From Candidatus Hodarchaeota archaeon (lineage in GTDB: Archaea; Asgardarchaeota; Heimdallarchaeia; Hodarchaeales; YT1-039), in NCBI GenBank assembly GCA_016840025.1, contig JAEOTF010000401.1, positions 1-15,869 of the forward strand: 15,869 nucleotides of DNA, in the 5' to 3' direction. The notes under the pieces were generated by a model that was given only the letters and a program-made list of their open reading frames with translations, searched no databases and had not been told where the DNA came from. Below are positions 5,688 through 13,698 of the stretch, piece by piece (within the stretch, counting starts at the first letter, position 1; the number at the start of each line of letters is the position of its first letter). The translations under genes were made by a program, and so were the position numbers.

Positions 5688-7088
5688 ATGACAAATCAAC
5701 CCAATATCCTCTTGCTGACAATAGACACCTTAAGAGCAGATTTTATTTCTTTTGCCCAAAGATTTGGAATTAATCAGCTGCCAAATCTAACATGGTTTAA
5801 AAAGAATGGAATATGGTTTGAAAATGCATATTCTCATTCTCCGTGGACTGGAACTTCTTTCGCAACATTACTGACATCACAATATCTTAAAGATCATGAA
5901 TTGTATGTCAATAAGAGGAGAGAAAATGAGCCATTTGTATTTAATTCACTAAACTCAAATATTCCCTATCTTCCCGAAATAATGAAGGAAAACGATTATT
6001 ACACATACTGTCTACAAGGAAATAATGGCTGGTTAACTAAAGAATTTGGATTTTGCAGAGGATTTGATGAATATCTTGCTCAGAGTCCCTATCTCCCCAG
6101 TTATGCAAATTTTTTTCGTAAAGTACGCAATCTCCTATTCCCAGATACTGAAGATCAATTGCGTACAATGATTGTATCAACCTATGAACTCTTTGCTAGA
6201 GAATTAGTCAGGTTGCTGAAAGATGTTGTTACTCAAATACAGGAACCTTATTTTCTTTGGATAAACTTTATGGATCCTCACGCACCTTATGGAATGCCCC
6301 AAAATTGGCTTAAATTCTTTATATCCTATGCTCTCTCGAATTTGAAACTATTAAACACTCCTTTCTATGCAATGAAACTGGAAAACATGAACAAAAGGCT
6401 TCTTAGTATTGCGCAAAGAAATTATGCAAAAGAAATCGCTATTGTCGACCGTTATATTGGAGAAGTAATTAATACGCTAGCGAAGAAAAATCTCCTAAGA
6501 AATACGTTCATTTTTTTTCTATCTGACCATGGAGAAGAATTTAACGAACATAGGAGAATAGATTACCCTCAAACTAAAGATTATTATCATCGTGGATATG
6601 AACACGGGCATACACTCTACAATGAGCTGATTAAAGTGCCTTTTTCTATTATTACGCCAAACTTTCAGCGTGGTTCTATAAAAGAAAATGTTGGACTAAT
6701 TGATGTTACTCCAACTATCCTGAAACTCATAAAGGACGATTCATCGTCTATTCATAATCATAAAGAACAAGATTTGCTCCAACGTAATGGGAAAGGATCT
6801 TTAATCATCTCAGAAGGACTTTTTTACGGAGTTCAACGTCTATCTGTTATACAAGGAAATTTTAAATTAATTGTAAAACCAGAAAATTCAGGTTTTAACA
6901 TGATAGAGCTATATAATTTGTACAATGATCCAAAAGAGTACAAAAATCTTGCTCAGGTAAATAATAGCAAAGTAGAGGAGCTTTTAAAGATATTAAAGAT
7001 GTTTGAAATTAAAATTCCTGAGGAGTCACAAAAGAAAGAAGTAGATTCTATTGTTTTAGAAAGATTAAGAAATCTTGGGTATTTGTAG
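5688..7088 (+). CDS. Sulfatase-fold hydrolase or transferase of the AP superfamily, Thr-type active site
   Basis: This 466-residue protein has the Sulfatase-domain layout: D13 in LLLTIDTLRAD, the active-site region SHSPWTGTSFATLLTS, D280-H281 in SDHGEEFNEH, and H306-G-H308-T-LY with NELIKVPFSI after it. The classic C/S-x-P-x-R motif needed for formylglycine is absent: H50 and T54 stand where the Cys/Ser and Arg should be. T54 in SPWT is the likely nucleophile, as in phosphoglycerol-transferase relatives, so it may handle phosphate esters rather than sulfate. There is no signal peptide or membrane helix. The C-terminus ends VLERLRNLGYL, shared with the small ribbon-helix-helix-like protein. 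The ATG start overlaps an in-frame-terminated GTG upstream, which fixes the start well. It is followed 51 bases later by the small membrane protein gene. The substrate is unknown. Confidence 0.87.
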   Translation: MTNQPNILLLTIDTLRADFISFAQRFGINQLPNLTWFKKNGIWFENAYSHSPWTGTSFATLLTSQYLKDHELYVNKRRENEPFVFNSLNSNIPYLPEIMKENDYYTYCLQGNNGWLTKEFGFCRGFDEYLAQSPYLPSYANFFRKVRNLLFPDTEDQLRTMIVSTYELFARELVRLLKDVVTQIQEPYFLWINFMDPHAPYGMPQNWLKFFISYALSNLKLLNTPFYAMKLENMNKRLLSIAQRNYAKEIAIVDRYIGEVINTLAKKNLLRNTFIFFLSDHGEEFNEHRRIDYPQTKDYYHRGYEHGHTLYNELIKVPFSIITPNFQRGSIKENVGLIDVTPTILKLIKDDSSSIHNHKEQDLLQRNGKGSLIISEGLFYGVQRLSVIQGNFKLIVKPENSGFNMIELYNLYNDPKEYKNLAQVNNSKVEELLKILKMFEIKIPEESQKKEVDSIVLERLRNLGYL

Positions 7089-7128
7089 GAAAAAAGTCAT
7101 TAGACACGTAATTTAAATGAATGAGACA

Positions 7129-7135
7129 GAGGATC
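7129..7135 (+). promoter_or_regulatory. Ribosome binding site deciding a GTG start
   Basis: GAGGATC lies four bases before GTG at 7140-7142 and pairs well with an archaeal 16S tail (AUCACCUCC). This supports GTG over the overlapping out-of-frame ATG at 7139. Confidence 0.45.
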
Positions 7136-7139
7136 AAAT

Positions 7140-7406
7140 GTGGAATCTCAAATTCTTCTAATGCTATATAGTCTTACAATTGGAATTTGGTGCATATTGT
7201 TTTTCCTAAAAAGAAGCTCAAATGTTCTATTTGGCATCAGTATCATTTCTTTGCTTTTACTCGCGTTCGCTATTACTTTTTCATGGGAGCCTTGGGATGA
7301 AATCTTTGCAATGACCAGTTATCTCTTTCTGATAGCAGCAGTTTTATTAGACATTGCTAGGCAGGTTCAAGAGCGAGTTATCCAAACAAATCAACCCTTA
7401 AAATAG
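7140..7406 (+). CDS. Small three-helix membrane protein, unknown function
   Basis: This 88-residue protein is almost wholly membrane-embedded, with helices at about residues 4-23, 28-49 and 55-73. The first loop carries the basic KRSS and the short second loop carries WEPWDE. A charged cytosolic-looking tail (RQVQERVIQTNQPLK) ends it. I do not recognise the family. The size and position beside a glycosyltransferase recall small helper membrane proteins of glycan loci such as DUF2304-like proteins, but the sequence does not clearly match. It starts at GTG with a good GAGGATC site, 51 bases after the sulfatase-fold gene and 59 bases before the GT-C gene, so it is probably co-transcribed with both. 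It may assist or anchor the large GT-C protein or the tail-bearing hydrolase; that is inference. Confidence 0.75.
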   Translation: MESQILLMLYSLTIGIWCILFFLKRSSNVLFGISIISLLLLAFAITFSWEPWDEIFAMTSYLFLIAAVLLDIARQVQERVIQTNQPLK

Positions 7407-7453
7407 CAACGAGACCCGTCCAATAAAGTACTTTCAATGTTTTAAATAAACAC

Positions 7454-7458
7454 GGTGA
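7454..7458 (+). promoter_or_regulatory. Ribosome binding site of the large membrane protein gene
   Basis: GGTGA lies seven bases before the ATG at 7466, the archaeal Shine-Dalgarno form, and confirms the start of the 1409-codon gene. Confidence 0.5.
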
Positions 7459-7465
7459 CAATTTT

Positions 7466-10400
7466 ATGAATGAATTAAGAGGTTCTGGATTTAAACTCAG
7501 ATTCTATGATTTTTCATTAATTAAAGAGAGGGTCAAAAGTAGAAAGGAAGATTTACTATTTTTTTGTCTATATTTTCTTCTCTCACTAGTTTGTTTTCAT
7601 GATTTTATCTTAAATGGAGGGATTATTCAACAAGATGATTTTACGTATCCACTTCAAGCAAAAAACCTCTATCGTACGTTATTTTCAGCATGGAATAAAA
7701 ATTCGAACTCACCAGCGATTTATAGATTTCCAGAATATAGCGTTCTTCTCTTATTCGCTCCCATCGTTATTCTATTTGATCCTACCTCCACACAATTAAT
7801 GGTCGGAATATCTATCTTTATGATGGTTGTATCTGGTCTCTCATCCTATTATTGTTGTCTTTATTTTCTCGAAACAAGTTCAGAACAAAACAAAGGTCTT
7901 ATGCGAATTGCTTCTGGAATTGCAGGTGTAGCATATGAAATCTCACCCTTTTTCTTTGCAGAAGGATTACATGTTATGATTCGGGTAGGTTATGCTCTTG
8001 CACCCTTAATCTTCACAACATTTGTAATTGCTCTAGAGGAGAAGCGACCACGTCTAGTTATAATCGGTGCTACACTCTTAGTGTTTGCCTCTTCAGACGT
8101 TCATTGGATGGTTTACATTCCACTGATTTTTGGTAATTATATTCTTATATCTATTTTGTACCTTGCTATTTATTCAAATTTAAGTAGACAAGAAATATGC
8201 AAAGAACTTATTACTAGAATAGGTCTCTTCATTGAGCTACTATTCGTCTACATAATCCTTTGTAGTTTCTGGCTGATTCCATTTTTCTTGTTAAGAAATA
8301 ATATATCTCTAATTGGAGCTAATGCTGATATTTTGACTTATGAATACTTCTATCAAAATGCAACTCTGATAAATGTGCTTAGAGGAATGGGTGTTCATTC
8401 GACAGGCATTATGTATAATAGTACGTCATTGCCTAACCCTCTTACATCGGTATTTGCGCAATTACTGATTAATTTAGGAAATTATCTTCTCATTATTACA
8501 GCACTTATAGGCATGAGTTCCCACAAGCAACAGAAAGTAGTTTTTTGCCTGTCTATCTTACTTATAGAGATGATCTTTTTTACAGTGGGAATCAATATGG
8601 CAAAGCAATTCTGGGAAATTATTTTTTATGATGTCCCTTTCAATACCTTAGTAACTCGGATTTTTAGAGCACCTAGACATCAACAGCTAGTTATTTTATT
8701 TTCTACGTTTCTCTCTTCCTTTGGTTTTTTGGAATTGTTTAAAAAAATTGAAAAACTGAAAAAAACTTCAATAAGAATCAGGAATAGGATTAGATTGTTC
8801 TTTACGTTTATTTTTTTAGTTCTAATCCTCCTATCTTCTTGGCCTTTGTTTACAGGAAATTTTAGTGGAAAGCTTGAGCCACAAGAAATTCCCGAATCAT
8901 TTCTAGAAGCAGAAAAATGGTTAAATAATCAAAAAGGAAGTTTTCACGTACTATGGATGCCAGAATATGCCCATAGAACTGCAACTTGGTATGAAGGCTA
9001 TGGTATAACTGATATAAGACTATTATTGGCAAAAAACCCGTATATGCTTACGCTAACAGCGTTTGGTCCCTTTTATTATCATTATTTAGCTGTAAGATGG
9101 GATATGCCAACACACCTCACACAAGGAACCCTACAAAATGCTGGTGCTTTGCTAAGTCAATTTGGCATTAAATACTTAGTTTTTCATAATGACATTCCGA
9201 ATTTAGCAGGATTATCTGAAAAGGCTCTTGAAACCTTACAAAATCAAACAGATTTAATTTTCAAAGTGAGATTTGACTATATTTGGATTTTTGAAAATAC
9301 CGAGTTTGATAATAATATACAATTCCCACAAAAACTGTTTTTATCCTCAGGTGGGCTAGATTTAACCTCTCGATTGGTAGAGGCACCAGGATTCTCCCTT
9401 AAGGAGCAATATTTTAGATTTTTGGATCAAGATCTCGAAGCATCAAGAGATTTAGATGCTGCCGATGGTATTGTTTTGGATTTGGGGCAAGATATCTCAG
9501 ATTTAGATTTGTTATTACATCCTTCCACTAAAACGATTATCCCTGGTCAAATTGAGAGGTTTCAAGAACTCACAACTGGATGGAATAGCCTTTATGCTTC
9601 ACAGAAGCGATTGATAGACTTACCACTCCAATGGAATCAAATTCGGAGCGCTAATAAAATAACTACCTCACAGCTTGATTTTGGTAAGACAGTTAGTTAT
9701 ACAGAATCCCCTTTTGTGCTTCCTGAAGACATCAAATTAGATGAAGGAAGTATTTCTGCATCTATCAACTTTGACGAAGACAGAGAAGAATTTTACAGTA
9801 TTGGAGACCAGATAATTCTAAACCAAAGCACAGAATTTGACCCCAAGGGTGGTCTAACAGGAACGATTTCTAGAGGAAATTCCGTAATCTGGCAAACTGC
9901 TCAACGTAGATTCCCACCATTAATCAAAAATCATTGGTTAGGAGTAAAACTCAACGTTTGGGGAAGAAATATGAGCGATTTTATAATAAGAATGAATTTA
10001 TACAATGAGTATGGGCTTTCGGATACAATTCCTCTTGTTACAGATCTGAAAGGAAGTTTTGACAGCCAACAAATCGAAAAGATAGGATTTATTCCAAATG
10101 ACACAAACTTAATCCAATTTCTAATCCTTGCAAAACAAAATCCGAATAGCTCTAGTAAATATGGAATTGATGATATTTCATTTTATAACTTTACGCGTTT
10201 TGAAAAAGCAAGTATAATGTCAGTCCCTTTCACAATAAAAAAATCAGATACTTATGAATTCAGAATTCGTGCTCTTTACGCACCCACAGGTGGAGAATTA
10301 AAACTAACATTAGACAATCAGGAAGAGATGCGAATTTCAACTCAGGAATTATTTTCTTCTTTCCAATGGAAAGTATTAGATTCAATTTTTTTGGAGAGAG

Positions 10401-11695
10401 GCAAACATTACCTTTATATACAAAATACGGCTGGATTTAATGCGGTAAATTTACTGGAATTGATCCCGACCAGTGAAATAAACAACAGGGAATTAAAAGT
10501 TAAAGAATTCCTAAAGAACCAAGATATTATTCTCTTAGGCGCACCTGTTGCTTCTGAGGAATTTTTTCAAGATCAAACCTTCAAAATTCCTGTGTCAGGA
10601 GTATATCGACTAGCGGCTCCTAGTATGAGTATTGATCGACTTAAATTGGGTAATAATTCCCTTGTACTCGCTGAACAAGATCAAAACTGGTGGCTATCAC
10701 AAGCATTTCCATTAAATAAAGGAAACCAAACCCTTAGTATAGTATCAACTGAAGAATTGACAAAATCATGGAACTTTAACTCACAATTTGATTATAATGA
10801 ATGGGAACAGGCTAACGAGAATTCATCCTATCGTAATCGCTATACATTGAGTCATGAAAATAATACTCTGCGTTTCACATTGAATGAGTCATCTTGGGGA
10901 TGGAAACAACTGAATTCACCCTTGATTAGAGCAGTATTTGGAAGGTCCTACGATTGGCAGATCAGTCTAACCACCCAAAACATCTATGAGCTCCATGTAA
11001 AGATGACAGAATACGATATAAATAGAAACAAACTAAATGACATTTATATTAAAAACTTGGGCACAGGATCCTTTAACTTAACAGAGACATTTAGATATAA
11101 CCCAACAAATAGCAATATTGCCTTTGTACAATTAGAATTATGGAATGGTCATCTTTCTCAACAAGCACTTCCAAATATTCTTGAAGTCCACAATGCTAGT
11201 GTTGTTACTGACTATGAATTTTCTCTACCACAGCTCATTTTATTTAGAGTAAACTTGCCTAATGATACTTTACGAACAATCTTTCAAGGAAATGAATCGA
11301 AAAAGCCTGTAATTATGAATTGGAAACGTATTGATGATTCAAGGCAAATTGTTGAGGTCAAATCGGAAGAACCATTTACTCTTGCTTTTTTAGAAAGTTT
11401 TAATAGCCTATGGAAAGCTCATGTAAAAGGAGGACAAAGCTATCAGGCTTTTCCTTTACAATATGGAGTAAATGGGTTTAAAATTAAAGAAACGGGGGAT
11501 TTAACAATTCTTATTGAATTTACACCACAAGTACTTCTTGAAAGGTCTATGTTAGTCTCAATATTTGGAATAGTCGGCATTTGCCTTTTTTTAATTGAAT
11601 CCAGGTTACAGACTCGATTTAAAATGAAAAAGGCAATAAAAAGTCAATTAGACTTTAGAAAAAAGAAAACAATTCAGAAAGAACAAGAGAAATAG
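7466..11695 (+). CDS. Large membrane protein: GT-C-like / YfhO-like glycosyltransferase with giant outer domain
   Basis: This 1409-residue protein has about eleven or twelve membrane helices between residues 28 and 460, an outer region of about 895 residues, one helix at about 1361-1380 and a basic tail (KKK, RKKK) inside. The first outer loop has D57-D58 in GGIIQQDDFTYP, the acidic motif expected in GT-C enzymes that take sugars from polyprenyl-phosphate donors. A second loop has SSDVHW (D211, H213). The stretch before residue 600 (AEKWLNNQ, LSQFGIKYLVFHND) and the final outer part (ESFNSLWKAHV, YGVNGFKI) resemble YfhO and arabinofuranosyltransferase-type proteins. The middle looks like several beta-sandwich, possibly carbohydrate-binding, domains. 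About 20 N-x-S/T sequons, 15 of them in the outer domain, suggest heavy N-glycosylation. Likely role: transfer of a sugar to the surface glycan outside the cell. Family level is fair; the donor is unknown. Confidence 0.82.
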   Translation: MNELRGSGFKLRFYDFSLIKERVKSRKEDLLFFCLYFLLSLVCFHDFILNGGIIQQDDFTYPLQAKNLYRTLFSAWNKNSNSPAIYRFPEYSVLLLFAPIVILFDPTSTQLMVGISIFMMVVSGLSSYYCCLYFLETSSEQNKGLMRIASGIAGVAYEISPFFFAEGLHVMIRVGYALAPLIFTTFVIALEEKRPRLVIIGATLLVFASSDVHWMVYIPLIFGNYILISILYLAIYSNLSRQEICKELITRIGLFIELLFVYIILCSFWLIPFFLLRNNISLIGANADILTYEYFYQNATLINVLRGMGVHSTGIMYNSTSLPNPLTSVFAQLLINLGNYLLIITALIGMSSHKQQKVVFCLSILLIEMIFFTVGINMAKQFWEIIFYDVPFNTLVTRIFRAPRHQQLVILFSTFLSSFGFLELFKKIEKLKKTSIRIRNRIRLFFTFIFLVLILLSSWPLFTGNFSGKLEPQEIPESFLEAEKWLNNQKGSFHVLWMPEYAHRTATWYEGYGITDIRLLLAKNPYMLTLTAFGPFYYHYLAVRWDMPTHLTQGTLQNAGALLSQFGIKYLVFHNDIPNLAGLSEKALETLQNQTDLIFKVRFDYIWIFENTEFDNNIQFPQKLFLSSGGLDLTSRLVEAPGFSLKEQYFRFLDQDLEASRDLDAADGIVLDLGQDISDLDLLLHPSTKTIIPGQIERFQELTTGWNSLYASQKRLIDLPLQWNQIRSANKITTSQLDFGKTVSYTESPFVLPEDIKLDEGSISASINFDEDREEFYSIGDQIILNQSTEFDPKGGLTGTISRGNSVIWQTAQRRFPPLIKNHWLGVKLNVWGRNMSDFIIRMNLYNEYGLSDTIPLVTDLKGSFDSQQIEKIGFIPNDTNLIQFLILAKQNPNSSSKYGIDDISFYNFTRFEKASIMSVPFTIKKSDTYEFRIRALYAPTGGELKLTLDNQEEMRISTQELFSSFQWKVLDSIFLERGKHYLYIQNTAGFNAVNLLELIPTSEINNRELKVKEFLKNQDIILLGAPVASEEFFQDQTFKIPVSGVYRLAAPSMSIDRLKLGNNSLVLAEQDQNWWLSQAFPLNKGNQTLSIVSTEELTKSWNFNSQFDYNEWEQANENSSYRNRYTLSHENNTLRFTLNESSWGWKQLNSPLIRAVFGRSYDWQISLTTQNIYELHVKMTEYDINRNKLNDIYIKNLGTGSFNLTETFRYNPTNSNIAFVQLELWNGHLSQQALPNILEVHNASVVTDYEFSLPQLILFRVNLPNDTLRTIFQGNESKKPVIMNWKRIDDSRQIVEVKSEEPFTLAFLESFNSLWKAHVKGGQSYQAFPLQYGVNGFKIKETGDLTILIEFTPQVLLERSMLVSIFGIVGICLFLIESRLQTRFKMKKAIKSQLDFRKKKTIQKEQEK

Positions 11696-11755
11696 CTCTT
11701 CTTATGACAATAAAATATGAGAAAATACCCATTGAGTGTATCAGCGTTATTTTTT
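11696..11755 (+). terminator. Convergent 3' region with oligo-T tract
   Basis: The GT-C gene (plus) and acyltransferase gene (minus) end 51 bases apart. A T6 run at 11750-11755 lies in the last codons of the acyltransferase and could end the plus transcript. On minus only short T4 runs are present, so no clear terminator is seen for the acyltransferase. Confidence 0.25.
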
Positions 11756-12346
11756 CCCATTTTTTGAGGAAAAGTTATTAGATGATTTCAATTTGGGAGT
11801 GAGATGTTTAATCACCTTTGCTGGAACTCCTCCTGCCAATACACCAGGAGGTATATCTCTTGAGACAACTGCACCAGCTGCTATAATGGATCTTTTTCCA
11901 ATTCGAACCCCTGGTAAAATGATTGCACTTGTACCAATGTACACACCTTCCTCAAGATGGATTGGAGCTACATAGGCGTCAAGATAATCCTTCCAATATC
12001 TTGTAGGACGATGATGAGTGATTAAATGAACGCCAGGTGAGATCATAACATGGTCTTCTAAAGTAATGAGAAAAGGAAACATTTCATCAATGTAAACGTT
12101 GTCTGCAATTGCTACTTCTTTTCCCATCTTGATTCCTTGCTTTTTATAGGAATACAAACGGATCCCTTCAATTGGAAGGGAACGAGCAAGCTTAGCATAG
12201 AAATAAGAAGCTAATAAGCGTTGAATTGTTCTTATAAAACCAAAATAACGGTATCCGTAAATCTTTTTTAGTTCTCTGATACTTGCCCAAAATCCTTCAT
12301 CGACCCCCACGGAATAAGAGATTTTTTTTCTTCTGGATTTAGACAT
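11747..12346 (-). CDS. Hexapeptide-repeat O-acyltransferase (left-handed beta-helix family)
   Basis: This 199-residue protein shows repeated hexapeptide units from about residue 78 to 180, such as ITLEDHVMISPGV, LEEGVYIGTSAIILPGVRIG and KRSIIAAGAVVSRDIPPGVLAGGVPAKVI. This is the standard ending of LacA/WcaF/NodL-type acetyltransferases, which act as trimers with acetyl-CoA. H111 or H112 in ITHHRPTRYW is the likely catalytic base. The N-terminal 70 residues are basic and partly amphipathic (FIRTIQRLLASYFYAKLA) and may touch the membrane. The expected job is O-acetylation of a sugar in the surface glycan. ATG start with a TATA-like box about 30 bases upstream suggests a nearly leaderless transcript. 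It converges with the GT-C gene and is separated by 268 bases from the deacetylase gene, so it is likely a single-gene transcript. Confidence 0.92.
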   Translation of the reverse strand: MSKSRRKKISYSVGVDEGFWASIRELKKIYGYRYFGFIRTIQRLLASYFYAKLARSLPIEGIRLYSYKKQGIKMGKEVAIADNVYIDEMFPFLITLEDHVMISPGVHLITHHRPTRYWKDYLDAYVAPIHLEEGVYIGTSAIILPGVRIGKRSIIAAGAVVSRDIPPGVLAGGVPAKVIKHLTPKLKSSNNFSSKNGKK

Positions 12347-12367
12347 TAATTTAGCCCTTCCATATCG

Positions 12368-12385
12368 TTAAACATTTAATATGAG
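12368..12385 (-). promoter_or_regulatory. TATA-like promoter of the acyltransferase gene
   Basis: On minus this reads as an ATATTAAATG core centred about 30 bases before the ATG at 12346. That predicts a transcript start only a few bases before the codon. GGAAGGGC at about -8 to -15 could aid ribosome binding if the leader is longer. Inferred from spacing. Confidence 0.4.
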
Positions 12386-12523
12386 AGATAAGAAGATTAG
12401 ATCAGAAATCAAGGATATTTGAATTTTTTTCACATCACAATTACTTGAAAATTAAATTAGTTAAGAGATAGAAAGAAATAATTCAGTTTCACAATCACTT
12501 CTTTTCTATCTTTTGCTTTTACT

Positions 12524-12530
12524 AAAAAAA
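12524..12530 (-). terminator. Oligo-T tract downstream of the deacetylase gene
   Basis: A7 on plus reads as T7 on minus, about 85 bases after the deacetylase stop at 12615. It is the nearest good T-tract in the right orientation and could end that transcript. Confidence 0.3.
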
Positions 12531-12614
12531 CCTAAAGAAAAATGAGGAAAAGTGTGAGTAATTCGCTATTTTCTATGACTTCTAAGCCATTTTTTTTACC
12601 ACTAACAATGAAAT

Positions 12615-13439
12615 TTAGAATAGATGTTCAAATACAGATTCAATAGTACTAAAACGAAAAACACTAAGAAGTGAGTGGAATGCACGCAGTCGATTTTGAT
12701 AATACGGGATCATTTTGAGGTCTTTAGGTGAGCTTAGGATTTTTAATTTTGAAGGAATTGGGCAGTGGAACAGTTGCCAGGGATGCACATCAATAAGAGC
12801 AGGAACACCCATTTTATTTATTTTTCGAATGAAAGGAATTATACGATGTCCTAGAAGTCCAAGGAAAAAACCTGAACCAAAAGGAATGTCAGTTAATAAC
12901 AGATTGAGAGTTAATTGACGAGGAAAACTGAAATTAATTTTTGAATGGTTACGCCAACGATAACTAGATATTGGTATTTCCACTATTCCATGATTTTGTT
13001 TTATTTCTTTAAAAGTTCCGTATATAGAGGAATCATACTTAAAAGAATATTTCTTTAGTTCCAAGAAGCTATTACACGGGAGATGTACCATGGGCGCCCG
13101 GAATCCTTTAGGAGACCACTTTTTAATGAAGTCACGACCCTTCCATAACTCAGTTCGGACATCATTTAGGGATGTAAGTAACTTATGCGAATGACTATGG
13201 AAGCCAATATTATGGTTGGCGTCATAGATGGCCTCTATTGTTTCAGGACTCCAATCATAGGTTTCACTAACAATAAAAAAAGTTGCTTTGACATTATAAT
13301 GCTCAAGTAGATTGAGAAGTAATTCGGTGCTGGTCTGAAAAAAACCTCCGTCTAATTCTTTTCTAAAAGAAGAAGAAAAATTAGTATCATAATCCCGATG
13401 AACCCAGGATTCCAGATCAATTGAAAGGCTATTAATCAT
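12615..13439 (-). CDS. Polysaccharide deacetylase (NodB / CE4-like)
   Basis: This 274-residue protein has NodB motifs in order. LSIDLESW (D8, E10) stands at the usual TFDDG motif. KATFFIVSE follows as the beta strand, then H81-S-H83-S-H85 with metal ligands H81 and H85, KGFRAPM with R114 and P116, and DVHPWQL with H219. The D-x-E form of motif 1, together with the HPW motif, is typical of the branch found in exopolysaccharide loci rather than of chitin or peptidoglycan deacetylases. The expected reaction is removal of N- or O-acetyl groups from a sugar in the glycan. There is no signal peptide, so it probably acts in the cytoplasm on a lipid-linked intermediate. ATG start with a TATA-like box about 20 bases upstream implies a leaderless transcript. 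It is divergent from the GT2 gene at 13699. Confidence 0.9.
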   Translation of the reverse strand: MINSLSIDLESWVHRDYDTNFSSSFRKELDGGFFQTSTELLLNLLEHYNVKATFFIVSETYDWSPETIEAIYDANHNIGFHSHSHKLLTSLNDVRTELWKGRDFIKKWSPKGFRAPMVHLPCNSFLELKKYSFKYDSSIYGTFKEIKQNHGIVEIPISSYRWRNHSKINFSFPRQLTLNLLLTDIPFGSGFFLGLLGHRIIPFIRKINKMGVPALIDVHPWQLFHCPIPSKLKILSSPKDLKMIPYYQNRLRAFHSLLSVFRFSTIESVFEHLF

Positions 13440-13452
13440 TTTTGAGTATTCC

Positions 13453-13465
13453 GATATATTAATTC
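13453..13465 (-). promoter_or_regulatory. TATA-like promoter of the deacetylase gene
   Basis: On minus GAATTAATATATC lies about 20-23 bases before the ATG at 13439, slightly close for the usual 26-base spacing to a transcript start, but compatible with leaderless initiation. Weak call. Confidence 0.3.
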
Positions 13466-13663
13466 ACTAGTTGTTCAATTTTTACCTCGTTTTAAATGTT
13501 TTTAGCCGATTTCTGACTTATTTCCTACTTAATTAGAGATGGGTAAGGCTTTCAGGATGGATAACGAGTTTTTTAGTTTTAAACGATTTATAGGATTTCT
13601 TGCAGTTATCTTCCAAAAGCCCTTTATAACACCAAAATACCATGATATATTTATGAATTGAAA

Positions 13664-13671
13664 AATATTTT
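13664..13671 (+). promoter_or_regulatory. TATA-like promoter of the second GT2 gene
   Basis: AATATTTT inside an A5-T5-flanked stretch is centred about 31 bases before the ATG at 13699. This predicts a transcript start within about five bases of the codon, in line with short-leader archaeal promoters elsewhere in the window. Confidence 0.45.
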
Positions 13672-13698
13672 TAGAAGAAGCTAATACTTAACAAGGTC

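Larger units (their letters stand above)
12347..12614. other. Intergenic region between acyltransferase and deacetylase genes; no gene seen
   Basis: This 268-base AT-rich gap between two minus-strand genes holds the acyltransferase promoter at its left end and an oligo-A stretch (T7 on minus) at 12524-12530. I find no convincing small coding frame or structured RNA in it. Confidence 0.45.
13440..13698. other. Divergent intergenic region; promoters only
   Basis: These 259 bases separate the deacetylase (minus) from the GT2 gene (plus). TATA-like boxes are found near each end (13453-13465 and 13664-13671). The middle shows no coding frame, strong repeat or RNA structure that I can support. Confidence 0.45.

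Noticed and set aside
11736..11975. Plus-strand open frame of 79 codons at the end of the GT-C block
   Set aside because: It is antisense to the hexapeptide-repeat acyltransferase, and its Pro/Thr-rich look is the reverse reading of those repeats.
12428..12501. Two similar stretches beginning TTTCACA (about 12428 and 12487) as a regulatory repeat
   Set aside because: The matches are short and break after a few bases in AT-rich sequence; no consistent repeat unit could be drawn.
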